Origin: Chitinophaga sp. CB10
Lineage (GTDB): Bacteria; Bacteroidota; Bacteroidia; Chitinophagales; Chitinophagaceae
Assembly (NCBI GenBank): GCA_001870995.2
Contig: MLAV02000012.1
Span: forward strand, 1-64,000
Direction: 5' to 3'
Length of the DNA: 64,000 nt
Position 1 is the first letter of the stretch, and each line of letters begins with the position of its first letter. Both the position numbers and the translations under genes were made by a program. A model generated the notes under the pieces. The model was given only the letters and a program-made list of their open reading frames with translations. It was not told where the DNA came from and ran no database searches. Of the stretch, positions 27,197 through 35,349 are shown piece by piece.

Positions 27197-28294
27197 TCAC
27201 TTCTCAAACTTTACTTTACTAGTTCCCAAATCCTTCGACACAGCTACTGCAATCCCCCGGTTATCTTTGGCATCCACCGCGCAATAGAAATGATACACTA
27301 CACCCTTATACTTTACCACAAAGCTTTTATGCGCATACTTCGCGTCGAAAGATTCGGAAGGCTTAACCAGGTCCGGACCTGTCCAGTCCGTCCAGTTCAC
27401 CAGGTCATAACTGCAGGCGAAACGGTTAAAGGCGTCCTTGCGGCCTTCCCAGAAAGCCCCGAAATAAAACATCACCCATACGTTCCCGATTTTCTGGATC
27501 ATGGGATCAGCGGTAAGCCCAATGGGATGATGCATCACGGGGTCTGTACGGAACCGTTGCCAGTGCAGCATATCATCCGATACGGCCATGCCTGTACGTT
27601 CAAACCAGCGGTACTTTGGTTTGTTGCCGCTGGTATCGCCGTTTGCATTGTAGTACATCACAAAAGGATGACCGGTTGTTTTTTGCTTGTCCCAGATGAT
27701 CGTCGATTTGTACAATTTTTTGTTTTCCCACCAGCGTACGTCCTTATCTGTGGCGGACAGTACAGGCTGGACAGTACGCTGCCAGTCGTGCGGCCGGGTA
27801 ATATCCTTGTTCGTATAGGCGATACCGATAGCCAGCGCCCCGGTTTCATAGCCGGTTTCATTGCCACCGATATAACTCATCCAATGTTTTCCGGCGTATT
27901 TCCGGAGCTGGTAGGATCCGCCCCAGGTATAATCCTGCAGGGCGATGTAGCCGGCTTTCTGGTGCTTGTCCCAGTCGGCGCTGCTGCTGTCCGAAAAGTA
28001 CAGCACGCGGCCAAGGGTGGTCCAGTCCAGCAGGTTGCTGCTTTTCGCCAGCCAGGTTTCATACCCCCGGCCATCGAAGAGGATGTAAGTCATGTACCAG
28101 TATTTCCCTTGCCTGAATACAGAAGGGCAATCGGCCTTGCGGCCGCCATCAGGGGCAATCACGAGTCCGTATTTATAAGGCGTTTTCACCTGTTCATATA
28201 TCTCCTGCATCACGGTTGCCGGTACGGCGGTTTGCTGCGCAAGCAGCCGGCCGGCAAAGAAAGTTATTAAAATGATCAAGCTATATTTCTTCAT
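27197..28294 (-). CDS. Secreted five-bladed beta-propeller glycosidase (GH43/GH130-like)
   Basis: A 365-residue protein with signal peptide MKKYSLIILITFFAGRLLAQ. The blades show the repeated pattern of GH43/GH32/GH130-type propellers: CPSVFRQGKYWYMTYILFDGRG, YETWLAKSSNLLDW, GKHWMSYIGGNE, DPMIQKIGNVWVMFYFGAFWEG and KSFVVKYKGVVYHFYCAVD. Asp in ADCPSV, Asp in LTADPMI and an acidic residue later are candidate catalytic positions. I cannot fix the family. It probably removes an arabinose or related unit. Its start codon lies in the last copy of a 56-bp tandem repeat that duplicates the junction with GH127. Confidence 0.82.
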   Translation of the reverse strand: MKKYSLIILITFFAGRLLAQQTAVPATVMQEIYEQVKTPYKYGLVIAPDGGRKADCPSVFRQGKYWYMTYILFDGRGYETWLAKSSNLLDWTTLGRVLYFSDSSSADWDKHQKAGYIALQDYTWGGSYQLRKYAGKHWMSYIGGNETGYETGALAIGIAYTNKDITRPHDWQRTVQPVLSATDKDVRWWENKKLYKSTIIWDKQKTTGHPFVMYYNANGDTSGNKPKYRWFERTGMAVSDDMLHWQRFRTDPVMHHPIGLTADPMIQKIGNVWVMFYFGAFWEGRKDAFNRFACSYDLVNWTDWTGPDLVKPSESFDAKYAHKSFVVKYKGVVYHFYCAVDAKDNRGIAVAVSKDLGTSKVKFEK

Positions 28295-28493
28295 ATCATC
28301 TGATTAATTGTATCCAAACGGTCATGCACTATCAAGCTGTATTTCTTCATATCATCTGATTAATAGTATCCAAACAGTCATGCACTATCAAGCTGTATTT
28401 CTTTCTGTTATTTGAGCCAACCTGTCCAAACAGTCATAAACCATCCCCCTACATCTCTTCCTATCACCTCATTAATGGCATCCAAACTGTCAT
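28270..28493. repeat. Four tandem 56-bp copies of a gene junction
   Basis: Read on the - strand, units start at 28493, 28437, 28381 and 28325, each opening ATGACNGTTTGGA and each exactly 56 bases long. Unit 1 is the true 3' end of the GH127 gene (MTVWMPLMR then stop). Unit 4 contains the start of the next gene (ATGAAGAAATATAGC, MKKYS). Units 2 and 3 are extra copies of the whole junction; unit 3 still reads MTVWILLIR then stop, followed by a start ATGAAGAAATACAGC. The tandem array fills the 169-base gap between the two genes. Confidence 0.92.
28291..28350 (-). CDS. 19-residue mini-ORF created by the junction repeat
   Basis: From the ATG of repeat unit 3 (28350) the frame reads MKKYSLIVHDRLDTINQMI and stops at 28291-28293, overlapping the true start of the beta-propeller gene (28294) as ATGA. 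Its first seven residues equal those of the real protein (MKKYSLI). It is probably a by-product of duplication, but its ATGA overlap is the same coupling geometry used at seven other junctions of this operon, so ribosomes may use it as a leader. Expression is unproven. Confidence 0.4.
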   Translation of the reverse strand: MKKYSLIVHDRLDTINQMI

Positions 28494-30455
28494 CTCTGAT
28501 TTCCCCCGGTTCGCCCAGGCGTAATAAGGAATCATAGTAACCTCCACCGGCTGATAATCATTTTTCAACTCCCTGTACAGCATTTGCCCCCATGCAGCCC
28601 CTACCTTGCGCCTCGCCTGCCCTGTAATCGCTACTACCGGCCGGTTCCCAATCATAGTTGCTTTAATCCCCCATTTCATACCCGCCGGAATCGCTACGTC
28701 AAAAATATTCATCTGCTGATCGGACGATTCCATACAATACACCAGCGGCCCGCGTTTAACCGCCACCTGGTTCCTGGTTTCTTCCACCAATGGGTTCGAT
28801 TCCACCAGCGTCACCGGCATATCCATGGACAAGGAGATGCTGTCCCCCCGTTTCCAGGCCCTCTTAACCGCTACAAATCCCTCCTGCGGCGTAAGCGGTA
28901 CCTGCTGCCCGTTTACCTGCACTGCATACTGCCGGCACCAGCCGGGTATCCTTAGAAAGATAGTAAAAGGTTGGGAAGGAATTTTATCTATCCGCAGGTT
29001 CACCTGCCCGTCCCAGGGATAGTTACTTTCCTGGGTCAGTTCCAAACCCGCCTGCTGCAGCCGGTTACTGCCATAAAGGTTCACGTACAGCCCTGCTTTA
29101 TCCAGGCTGTAAGCATAATCACTCACTTCGGCAATAGTGCGCACTGTATTGGGCGGGCAGCAATTGGACAATGCGATATATGGCTTGCGCCCCCCTTCCC
29201 ATCGCAGGTGGTAAGGATAGTTTGCCGCTGCCGCCAGCGGGTTGGTATAAAAGTAACTGCTCCCGTCCAGGCTTACCCCGCTCAGCACACTGTTGTACAG
29301 CGCCAGTTCCAGCACATCCATATATTTAGCGTTAGCGGTAATGAGGTACATGCGCCAATTCCAGAGTACATTACCAATGTTGGCGCAGGTTTCGTTATGC
29401 GCGCTGAAATTGGGCAGCTGGTAATCCCGGCCGTAAGCCTGGTGTACTTTCTGGACCGTGTCCGGGTTGTAGGAAGTACCGTCTACGGACACGCCGTCGT
29501 ACAGCGCGCCGCAGCCGCCGGTGACATACATTTTCGTATGCACGACGTTATCCCAGAGCTGATCCAGTGCGCGAAGCAGGCTACTATCGCCCGTTTCGGC
29601 AAACAGGTCCGCTGCGCCGGCAAAGAGATAATTTGCCCGTACGGCATGCCCTACTACCTTGCTCATTTCCCGGAACGGGGCGCGGTCGCTGTTATCATCC
29701 GTTCCCGGCACAGCGCCCCGGATGTCAATCAGCTTGCGAACCAGCGCAAGGTATTTTTGATCCCGCGTGGTCCGGTATAGCTCCGTAAGCCCCATGTAGT
29801 GAGATGGGCAAATCGCGTTGCGCGCCTGCTCCGGCGTGGCGGTATGGTAAAAGCCGATCAGGAAATCCGCGGCCTTCGTAGCAACCTGTAGAAGCGTAGT
29901 CTTACCCGTAGCCCGGAAATGCACGCAGGCGGCCGTCATCAGGTGGCCAAAGTTGTAAGCTTCGAAGCTGAGCTTATCATCGAACATACTGGTTTTCCCG
30001 GTGTTACGCTGGTCAATTATATTTTTCGTATAGATGTAACCGTTACTTTTCTGCGCAGCTGCAATAACGGCAATAGCGCTATCCATCCAGGCATCCAGCC
30101 GCCGGTCCTTCGTAACGGCGTACACCGCCGCTACCGCTTCCAGGGTTTTGTAGAAGTCGCCGTCGTGGAAAGAAGGACCACGGAAATGCCCTGTATCCAA
30201 GCCGGCCGCGATTCGGAAGTTCTGAAAGGCGAAGCACATGGTATCGCTCGTATAAGTACGCCAGAGCTCCGGCATCATGGCGTTTTTACAGGTTTCAAAA
30301 CGCTCCGCCCAGAACCCGTTTGTCCATACGACGGACTGCATCCCCGCCGGATGGAGTTTGGCATAAGGACTGCCATTGGTATTTACCAGTCCTTGCTGAC
30401 TAAATGCATCGCCTATACGAAACAGTATGATCGCCGTCAATATCCACTTCTTCAT
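28464..30455 (-). CDS. GH127 beta-L-arabinofuranosidase-type enzyme
   Basis: A secreted 663-residue protein (signal MKKWILTAIILFRIGDAFSQ). The GH127 (alpha/alpha)6 barrel shows GHFRGPSFHDGDFYKTLEA, YVTGGCGALYDGVS and RGPLVYCMES. The zinc-thiolate site is intact: ETC at 355-357 (NETCANIG) and the paired Cys 432-433 (SNCCPPN). In characterised members these give three Cys and one Glu around zinc, with one Cys as nucleophile. The barrel is followed by beta-sandwich domains. It would release beta-linked L-arabinofuranose, a sugar of rhamnogalacturonan II and plant glycoproteins. Its start overlaps the GH78 stop as ATGA. Confidence 0.92.
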   Translation of the reverse strand: MKKWILTAIILFRIGDAFSQQGLVNTNGSPYAKLHPAGMQSVVWTNGFWAERFETCKNAMMPELWRTYTSDTMCFAFQNFRIAAGLDTGHFRGPSFHDGDFYKTLEAVAAVYAVTKDRRLDAWMDSAIAVIAAAQKSNGYIYTKNIIDQRNTGKTSMFDDKLSFEAYNFGHLMTAACVHFRATGKTTLLQVATKAADFLIGFYHTATPEQARNAICPSHYMGLTELYRTTRDQKYLALVRKLIDIRGAVPGTDDNSDRAPFREMSKVVGHAVRANYLFAGAADLFAETGDSSLLRALDQLWDNVVHTKMYVTGGCGALYDGVSVDGTSYNPDTVQKVHQAYGRDYQLPNFSAHNETCANIGNVLWNWRMYLITANAKYMDVLELALYNSVLSGVSLDGSSYFYTNPLAAAANYPYHLRWEGGRKPYIALSNCCPPNTVRTIAEVSDYAYSLDKAGLYVNLYGSNRLQQAGLELTQESNYPWDGQVNLRIDKIPSQPFTIFLRIPGWCRQYAVQVNGQQVPLTPQEGFVAVKRAWKRGDSISLSMDMPVTLVESNPLVEETRNQVAVKRGPLVYCMESSDQQMNIFDVAIPAGMKWGIKATMIGNRPVVAITGQARRKVGAAWGQMLYRELKNDYQPVEVTMIPYYAWANRGKSEMTVWMPLMR

Positions 30456-32626
30456 ATCGCCGTATAATTTATCACATACTCCCTCCCGGGCTGTATGGTT
30501 ATCTCATAAATATTTTCTCCTTTTTTAGTTGGGGAGATATTACCGCCTTTCGGCAGCGTCTTACTCGTTACACGCAACGTCCCCACCCCGCCGGGCGCCT
30601 TTATCTTTATTTGTCGCCTACTTACTTCCAGCCTGATGTTACCCCCGGGGGTAGGCGCCTCGCCTTTCATCCACTGCAAGCCGCCGAGTGCGGGTTGCAC
30701 GAGGTAAGTACCGTAACCGGCGCTTAGTGGCTGTATGCCAAGGTAATATTTGCCCAGCAGGTAAATCGGGCTTGCGCCCCAGGCGTGGCAAAGACTTTTG
30801 CCGAAAGGGCGGCCATACATAGCGTAGTGGTCCGCGCCGCTGACATGTGGATTATATTCCTCCCAGAAGCTGGTAGCGCCCAGCCGCAGCATACCGCCCC
30901 AGTATTCCTTCATTTCCTTCAGCACATATGCCTGCTCGCCCATGGCGCACAGGGCTTCCAGCTCATAGAAGCGCATGTAGGGCGTGGTAATCTTTTGAAT
31001 ATGATCATTGAGCAAAACCGATTTTTTCACTGTCTGCTTTTGTACGTCGTTGAAATAGTTAAAGAAAATGGCGAACATATTGGCATAACGTGTAACCGTT
31101 TCCGTAGGCCTTCCATTCATCCGGCTATGCACCAGGGCTTGTTGCCGGTCGCTCCAGTAATAATCGAACAACTTCTTTTTTAAGGAGGACGCCAGCTCAC
31201 CGTAGTACGAAGCGCCTGCAGTGTCGTCTGCCAATCCCGCACAGAGCGCCATCGTTTCCAGGCTGCGCGCAAAGAGCAGTTGCTCAAAGCTGACCTCCCC
31301 CTGCTTGCTTAGTCCTGCCGCCCAATCAATAAACACCCAGTCCCCCGGTAAGCCTTCCAGCAGCCCATCCTGGTTGCGGCGGGCCAGCACCCAGTTGATC
31401 AGGGATTTCATACGATCATAGTTCTGCCGTACAAACAGCTTATCCCCTGTAAAAAGGTAGTAGTCATAAATCCCCATGAACCAATAGAAGGTATAATCCA
31501 TAATCGTATTGATATGGCTGGTCACCGGATCCTTACCACGGAGGGCGTATAGGGTGCGGGTGACGGTGGTATTATCATTCATGAGGTAATAATTCATCAG
31601 GTGGCTCTGGTAGGCATCCCCGCTCCAAATCCAGCGGTCCCGCTTGATGCCGTCAATAAAGAACTCCCTGCTGCAAAGGTGCAGGGTATATCTGGCCACT
31701 TCGTAAATCCGGTTTAGCGCCGTATCAGAGCAGGTAAAGCTTCCCTTATCCGGCATACCGGCATATTCATATAACATGGAAACGGAATCCAGGCGGACAT
31801 TTCCATCTCCCACAATATTTACAAAACGGAATGCCTTGGAAAGTGGCATCACCGTGTCCCGTTTGTCCTGCAGGGCTATCTGCAGCTGATCCAGCGTTTC
31901 AGCGCCCGCAGCGCTCAGCGCTTCCTCCCTGCTTTCGCCATAATATACCGTAAGCCGGCCATTGCCTTTAAGGCCATGCAGCCGGAGGAAACCAAACGTC
32001 TCCTTCCCAAAATCAATCAGCCTGGATCGGGGACTCATCTCTACCCTAACGGCGCTTTGCGCTACCACCGGTAGCCGGAAAGTTGACGGCGGGCGGAGCG
32101 GATCCGTAAAATCCCCGTAAGCCGCCTGCAGGTAGCTGGTTGCAGAGAGGTCGGACGTCTTGCCGGTTTCATCAATCCACTCTTTATCTTCATAAGTCAC
32201 CAGCCAGCTGCTGTCGCTGAAAATCGTTTTCCCGGAAACAAAAATGGAGGGCGCCGCCTCCTGGCAAAATACCTTGACATTGATCTTATGCCTGCCCGCC
32301 GGCACTAAAACTTTTTCCGGCATGCCCGGTACCAGCTTAGCATCAATCTTTACGTTAAACGTGCCTTCCGCCCGGATGCTCATCGCTTCCGGTTCCCGCA
32401 AGTCCACCACTTTATGGAAATCCACCAGCACATAGTGGTTGTCCATTTTCCAGAATACCGGGAAAAAGCTGCCCCGCTCCGTACGCCGGTTCTGCACCTT
32501 ATTGCTCAGCCAGATGTCAAAATCCCCGGGATACCAGATCCATCGGGCCTTTTGAGCAAAGGCTGTATTCCTATATAACAGCAACGTACCAACGAAAACT
32601 GCCAGCAGGAGCAAATTTCTTTTCAT
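30452..32626 (-). CDS. GH78-like alpha-L-rhamnosidase, variant catalytic loop
   Basis: A secreted 724-residue protein (signal MKRNLLLLAVFVGTLLLYRN, ending TAFA). N-terminal beta-sandwiches (about 25-280) precede an (alpha/alpha)6 barrel (about 300-640; DWVFIDWAAGLSKQGEVSF; SFWEEYNPHVSGADHY) and a C-terminal beta domain. The loop that in classical GH78 reads D-C-P-Q-R-N-E-R carries the general acid Glu; here it reads DGIKRDRW (Arg 331), so that Glu is missing or displaced. I recall such DGIKRDR proteins as a widespread GH78-like group, so the protein may be active through another residue. ATGA-coupled to GH127. Confidence 0.88.
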   Translation of the reverse strand: MKRNLLLLAVFVGTLLLYRNTAFAQKARWIWYPGDFDIWLSNKVQNRRTERGSFFPVFWKMDNHYVLVDFHKVVDLREPEAMSIRAEGTFNVKIDAKLVPGMPEKVLVPAGRHKINVKVFCQEAAPSIFVSGKTIFSDSSWLVTYEDKEWIDETGKTSDLSATSYLQAAYGDFTDPLRPPSTFRLPVVAQSAVRVEMSPRSRLIDFGKETFGFLRLHGLKGNGRLTVYYGESREEALSAAGAETLDQLQIALQDKRDTVMPLSKAFRFVNIVGDGNVRLDSVSMLYEYAGMPDKGSFTCSDTALNRIYEVARYTLHLCSREFFIDGIKRDRWIWSGDAYQSHLMNYYLMNDNTTVTRTLYALRGKDPVTSHINTIMDYTFYWFMGIYDYYLFTGDKLFVRQNYDRMKSLINWVLARRNQDGLLEGLPGDWVFIDWAAGLSKQGEVSFEQLLFARSLETMALCAGLADDTAGASYYGELASSLKKKLFDYYWSDRQQALVHSRMNGRPTETVTRYANMFAIFFNYFNDVQKQTVKKSVLLNDHIQKITTPYMRFYELEALCAMGEQAYVLKEMKEYWGGMLRLGATSFWEEYNPHVSGADHYAMYGRPFGKSLCHAWGASPIYLLGKYYLGIQPLSAGYGTYLVQPALGGLQWMKGEAPTPGGNIRLEVSRRQIKIKAPGGVGTLRVTSKTLPKGGNISPTKKGENIYEITIQPGREYVINYTAI

Positions 32627-32639
32627 GATATAACGTGGT

Positions 32640-34211
32640 TTAAAATCCGTTAAAGAAGAGGTAAAGGCCTGCCATCACAATCGCCAACGCTATCCAGGAA
32701 CCCCATACCAGCGGCGTTGGCCTCACCAGGACCTGCCCCCGCACTACCGCCGCTTTAGGCGAAGCGCCGTCCAGCAGGGAAATTCCCATCGCCATACCCA
32801 ACAACAAAACAAAAATGTAAAAGGATAATAAGAGATAATGCGGCCATATGGGATATTGGTCCTTCGGGAAGACCCACAGGTAACATATGCCGATAGCCAG
32901 ACTAATCCCCGAACCCCAGGAAAGGGTAAAATTGACCGCCCGCCGGCTCGTCTGCCGCCAGAAGACCGCCAGGAGAAACACCACCGCCAGCGATGGCGCA
33001 ATGAACCCCAGCACTGCCTGGAATACATCAAAAAGGTTCAGCCCTTTGATGCTGTCAATAGCAATGGCCATTCCTATGGCAAAACCACAGCCCGCCAGCA
33101 CCGTGATGCGGCCTACCTTTATGATCTCCCGGTTGGTTGCCCCGGGATTAATCTTCTTCGCATAGATATCCGTTGTAAATACAGTGCTGAGCGCATTCAG
33201 GGAGGAGCCAATCGTGCCTACCAGCACGGCGATCAGCACCACGATCACCAGGCCGTTCAGCCCGGCCGGGAAGAGGTTCGTCACCAGGGTCATATAAGCC
33301 TCGCTGGGGTCCTGTAAACCAGGGAACAGCTCAAAACAAATGATGCCCGGAATGATGAACAGCGGCAGGGAGAGTATTTTCAGCCAGGCGATGAAGCTAA
33401 TGCCCAGCTGCCCCTGTTCCAGGTTTCTTGCACCCAATACCGACTGCACCATGGCCTGGTCCGTACAAAAAAACGCGATGGCGGACACCGGGTACCCCAG
33501 CAGTATTGCCGGCCAGGGATAAGCCACATCGCCGGCGGGATGAACCAGGTTCCAATAGTCCGCCGGCGCGCGGTGGAACAAGGCTGCCACGCCGCCCACC
33601 TTATTAATACCAATAACGGTAAGCCACAGGGATACCATGATCAGCAATATCATCTGGAATACGTTCACCCGCGCAATGGCTTTCAATCCGCCGGCGAAGG
33701 CAAACAAACCGGCAAACAGCACCAGCGCAATCACGGACTGCCACATGGGAATACCCAGTATCTGCCGGACGAGGAAGCCGCCGGCGAACAGCCCGAGGGA
33801 CAACCAGGAAATAAGTATCTTGATCAGCGCATACCACGCAAGTATATTGCGCGTACCGTCGCCAAAGCGCTGGCCCATAAACTCGGGCATGGTCGTCACT
33901 CTACTCGCCAGGTACCGCGGCGCAAATACCATCGCCAGTAAAAAGAGAAATATAAACGCGTACCATTCAAAGTTGCCTGCTACAATGCCCGTTGAATAGC
34001 CAATGCTGGCAAAGGCCAGCAGCATGGAAGGGCCCACGTTGGTGCCCCACATGTTGAAGCCTACGCTGTACCAGTTGAGCGACTTACCGGCCAGGAACAA
34101 ATTTTCATCCTGCTGCTTATTCCGGAAACTCGCCCGGTACCCCAGCACCAGCAGCACTAACAGGTACGCCACTACGATGATGTAATCGAGGGATTGTAAT
34201 TTGATGTTCAT
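32640..34211 (-). CDS. Sodium:solute symporter (SSS family)
   Basis: A 523-residue inner-membrane carrier with about 13-14 hydrophobic helices, starting MNIKLQSLDYIIVVAYLLVL. SSS landmarks include WYSVGFNMWGTNVGPSMLLA in the first helices, ATMPEFMGQRFGDG-type sequence (TTMPEFMGQRFG), and VGTIGSSLNALSTVFTTDIYAK. The family couples sodium entry to uptake of sugars, sugar acids or related solutes. Inside a glycan operon it probably imports a monosaccharide or short product released in the periplasm. It overlaps the upstream dehydrogenase as ATGA, which suggests joint function. Confidence 0.93.
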   Translation of the reverse strand: MNIKLQSLDYIIVVAYLLVLLVLGYRASFRNKQQDENLFLAGKSLNWYSVGFNMWGTNVGPSMLLAFASIGYSTGIVAGNFEWYAFIFLFLLAMVFAPRYLASRVTTMPEFMGQRFGDGTRNILAWYALIKILISWLSLGLFAGGFLVRQILGIPMWQSVIALVLFAGLFAFAGGLKAIARVNVFQMILLIMVSLWLTVIGINKVGGVAALFHRAPADYWNLVHPAGDVAYPWPAILLGYPVSAIAFFCTDQAMVQSVLGARNLEQGQLGISFIAWLKILSLPLFIIPGIICFELFPGLQDPSEAYMTLVTNLFPAGLNGLVIVVLIAVLVGTIGSSLNALSTVFTTDIYAKKINPGATNREIIKVGRITVLAGCGFAIGMAIAIDSIKGLNLFDVFQAVLGFIAPSLAVVFLLAVFWRQTSRRAVNFTLSWGSGISLAIGICYLWVFPKDQYPIWPHYLLLSFYIFVLLLGMAMGISLLDGASPKAAVVRGQVLVRPTPLVWGSWIALAIVMAGLYLFFNGF

Positions 34212-35338
34212 GCCTGCGTGGGTTGTGATGTGGGGATAGCAGCCGCCGGCAGGTGCGCGCTTAAGAGGTCTTCCGGCAGTCCGTAGCGACTCAGCAAATC
34301 CTTGATCCGCACCGGCCGGCCCGTTTGCAGGCTCCGGTCCATAGCCTGCAGCAGCGCCACCGTGCCAATGCCTTCCTGCAAATTCGGATAGGCCGTGTAA
34401 TGCTGCTCAATGGCATCCACAAAATATTCCAGGTAATTCTGGTATTCGCCGGCATGGTGCTTCTGGCCTTCGAAGCGGAAATAATAATTCAGCTGCTCAT
34501 CGCCCCAGGTGATCACCCGCTGCTCTCCTGTTCTATCGGTAACGGCATAACGTAGTTCATGATAATCCGCCTGGCTCGCGCCCAGGGCGCCGCGCAGGAT
34601 GCAGCTCATGCCGCTGTCGCGGTTCGTTGGCTGCGTAGGCCCTGTATAGGAACCGCTCACCCGGGCTACGCGCCCGTCCGCTGCCTTGAATATAAAATGC
34701 ATGGTATCTTCATGTTGCAACCCCGCCTGCCTGCCATTGGGGCTGATCATGCCATAGCCCATCACTTCTTCAATATCCGGCAGGTACCAGCGGATGAAAT
34801 CCACCGGGTGACTCAGCCCGCCGTACAACCATTTAAAGGATTTTTCCAATGCCCATTTTTTTTCCAGGAACCAGCGGTGATCAGCGTTGTAATAACTTTC
34901 TATCGTCATCAGCTCGCCGATGACGCCGGCTTCAAAATCCGCCCGTTGCTTTTTAAACGGTTCAAAAAAGCGGCTGCTCTGCCCTACGAAAACCTTCTTG
35001 CCGCTGAGTTGCTGCAGGGCCATGAGTTCCGCGCCATGGGCCAGGTCGTCAATAAATGGTTTCGTACATACGACATGTTTATTGTGCAGCAGCGCCTGTT
35101 TCACGTGTTCGTAGTGCAGGTGGTCCGGGGTATAGATGGCGATGATGTCAATGCCCTTGTCATTGAGCATATCCTGGTAGTCGGTGGTGTACTCATAGGC
35201 TTTGAACTCGTCGGCCCGTTTCCTGCAAAGGTTCAGGTCCTGATCGCAGATCATCCGGAGTTGCACTTTCTTGCTATGGATAGCCGCAGAAATCGTACTG
35301 CTGCCTTCTCCCAATCCTAAAATACCGATGGTAAGCAT
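34208..35338 (-). CDS. Gfo/Idh/MocA family oxidoreductase
   Basis: A 376-residue NAD(P)-dependent dehydrogenase with no signal peptide, hence cytoplasmic. The N-terminal Rossmann domain starts with GILGLGEGSSTISAAIHS and includes DIIAIYTPDHLHYEHVKQAL and the family motif VVCTKPFIDD, with Lys as the expected catalytic residue. The C-terminal domain (from about 125) shows GGLSHPVDFIRWYLPD, where the His is conserved. Such enzymes oxidise or reduce sugars, inositols and sugar acids. ATGA-coupled to the symporter, so it probably acts on the imported sugar. Confidence 0.93.
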   Translation of the reverse strand: MLTIGILGLGEGSSTISAAIHSKKVQLRMICDQDLNLCRKRADEFKAYEYTTDYQDMLNDKGIDIIAIYTPDHLHYEHVKQALLHNKHVVCTKPFIDDLAHGAELMALQQLSGKKVFVGQSSRFFEPFKKQRADFEAGVIGELMTIESYYNADHRWFLEKKWALEKSFKWLYGGLSHPVDFIRWYLPDIEEVMGYGMISPNGRQAGLQHEDTMHFIFKAADGRVARVSGSYTGPTQPTNRDSGMSCILRGALGASQADYHELRYAVTDRTGEQRVITWGDEQLNYYFRFEGQKHHAGEYQNYLEYFVDAIEQHYTAYPNLQEGIGTVALLQAMDRSLQTGRPVRIKDLLSRYGLPEDLLSAHLPAAAIPTSQPTQA

Positions 35339-35349
35339 AAGCGTAAACG

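Noticed and set aside
28270..28493. Possible CRISPR or phase-variation cassette
   Set aside because: The whole 56-base unit repeats without spacers and matches the flanking gene ends, which is better explained by tandem duplication of the junction.
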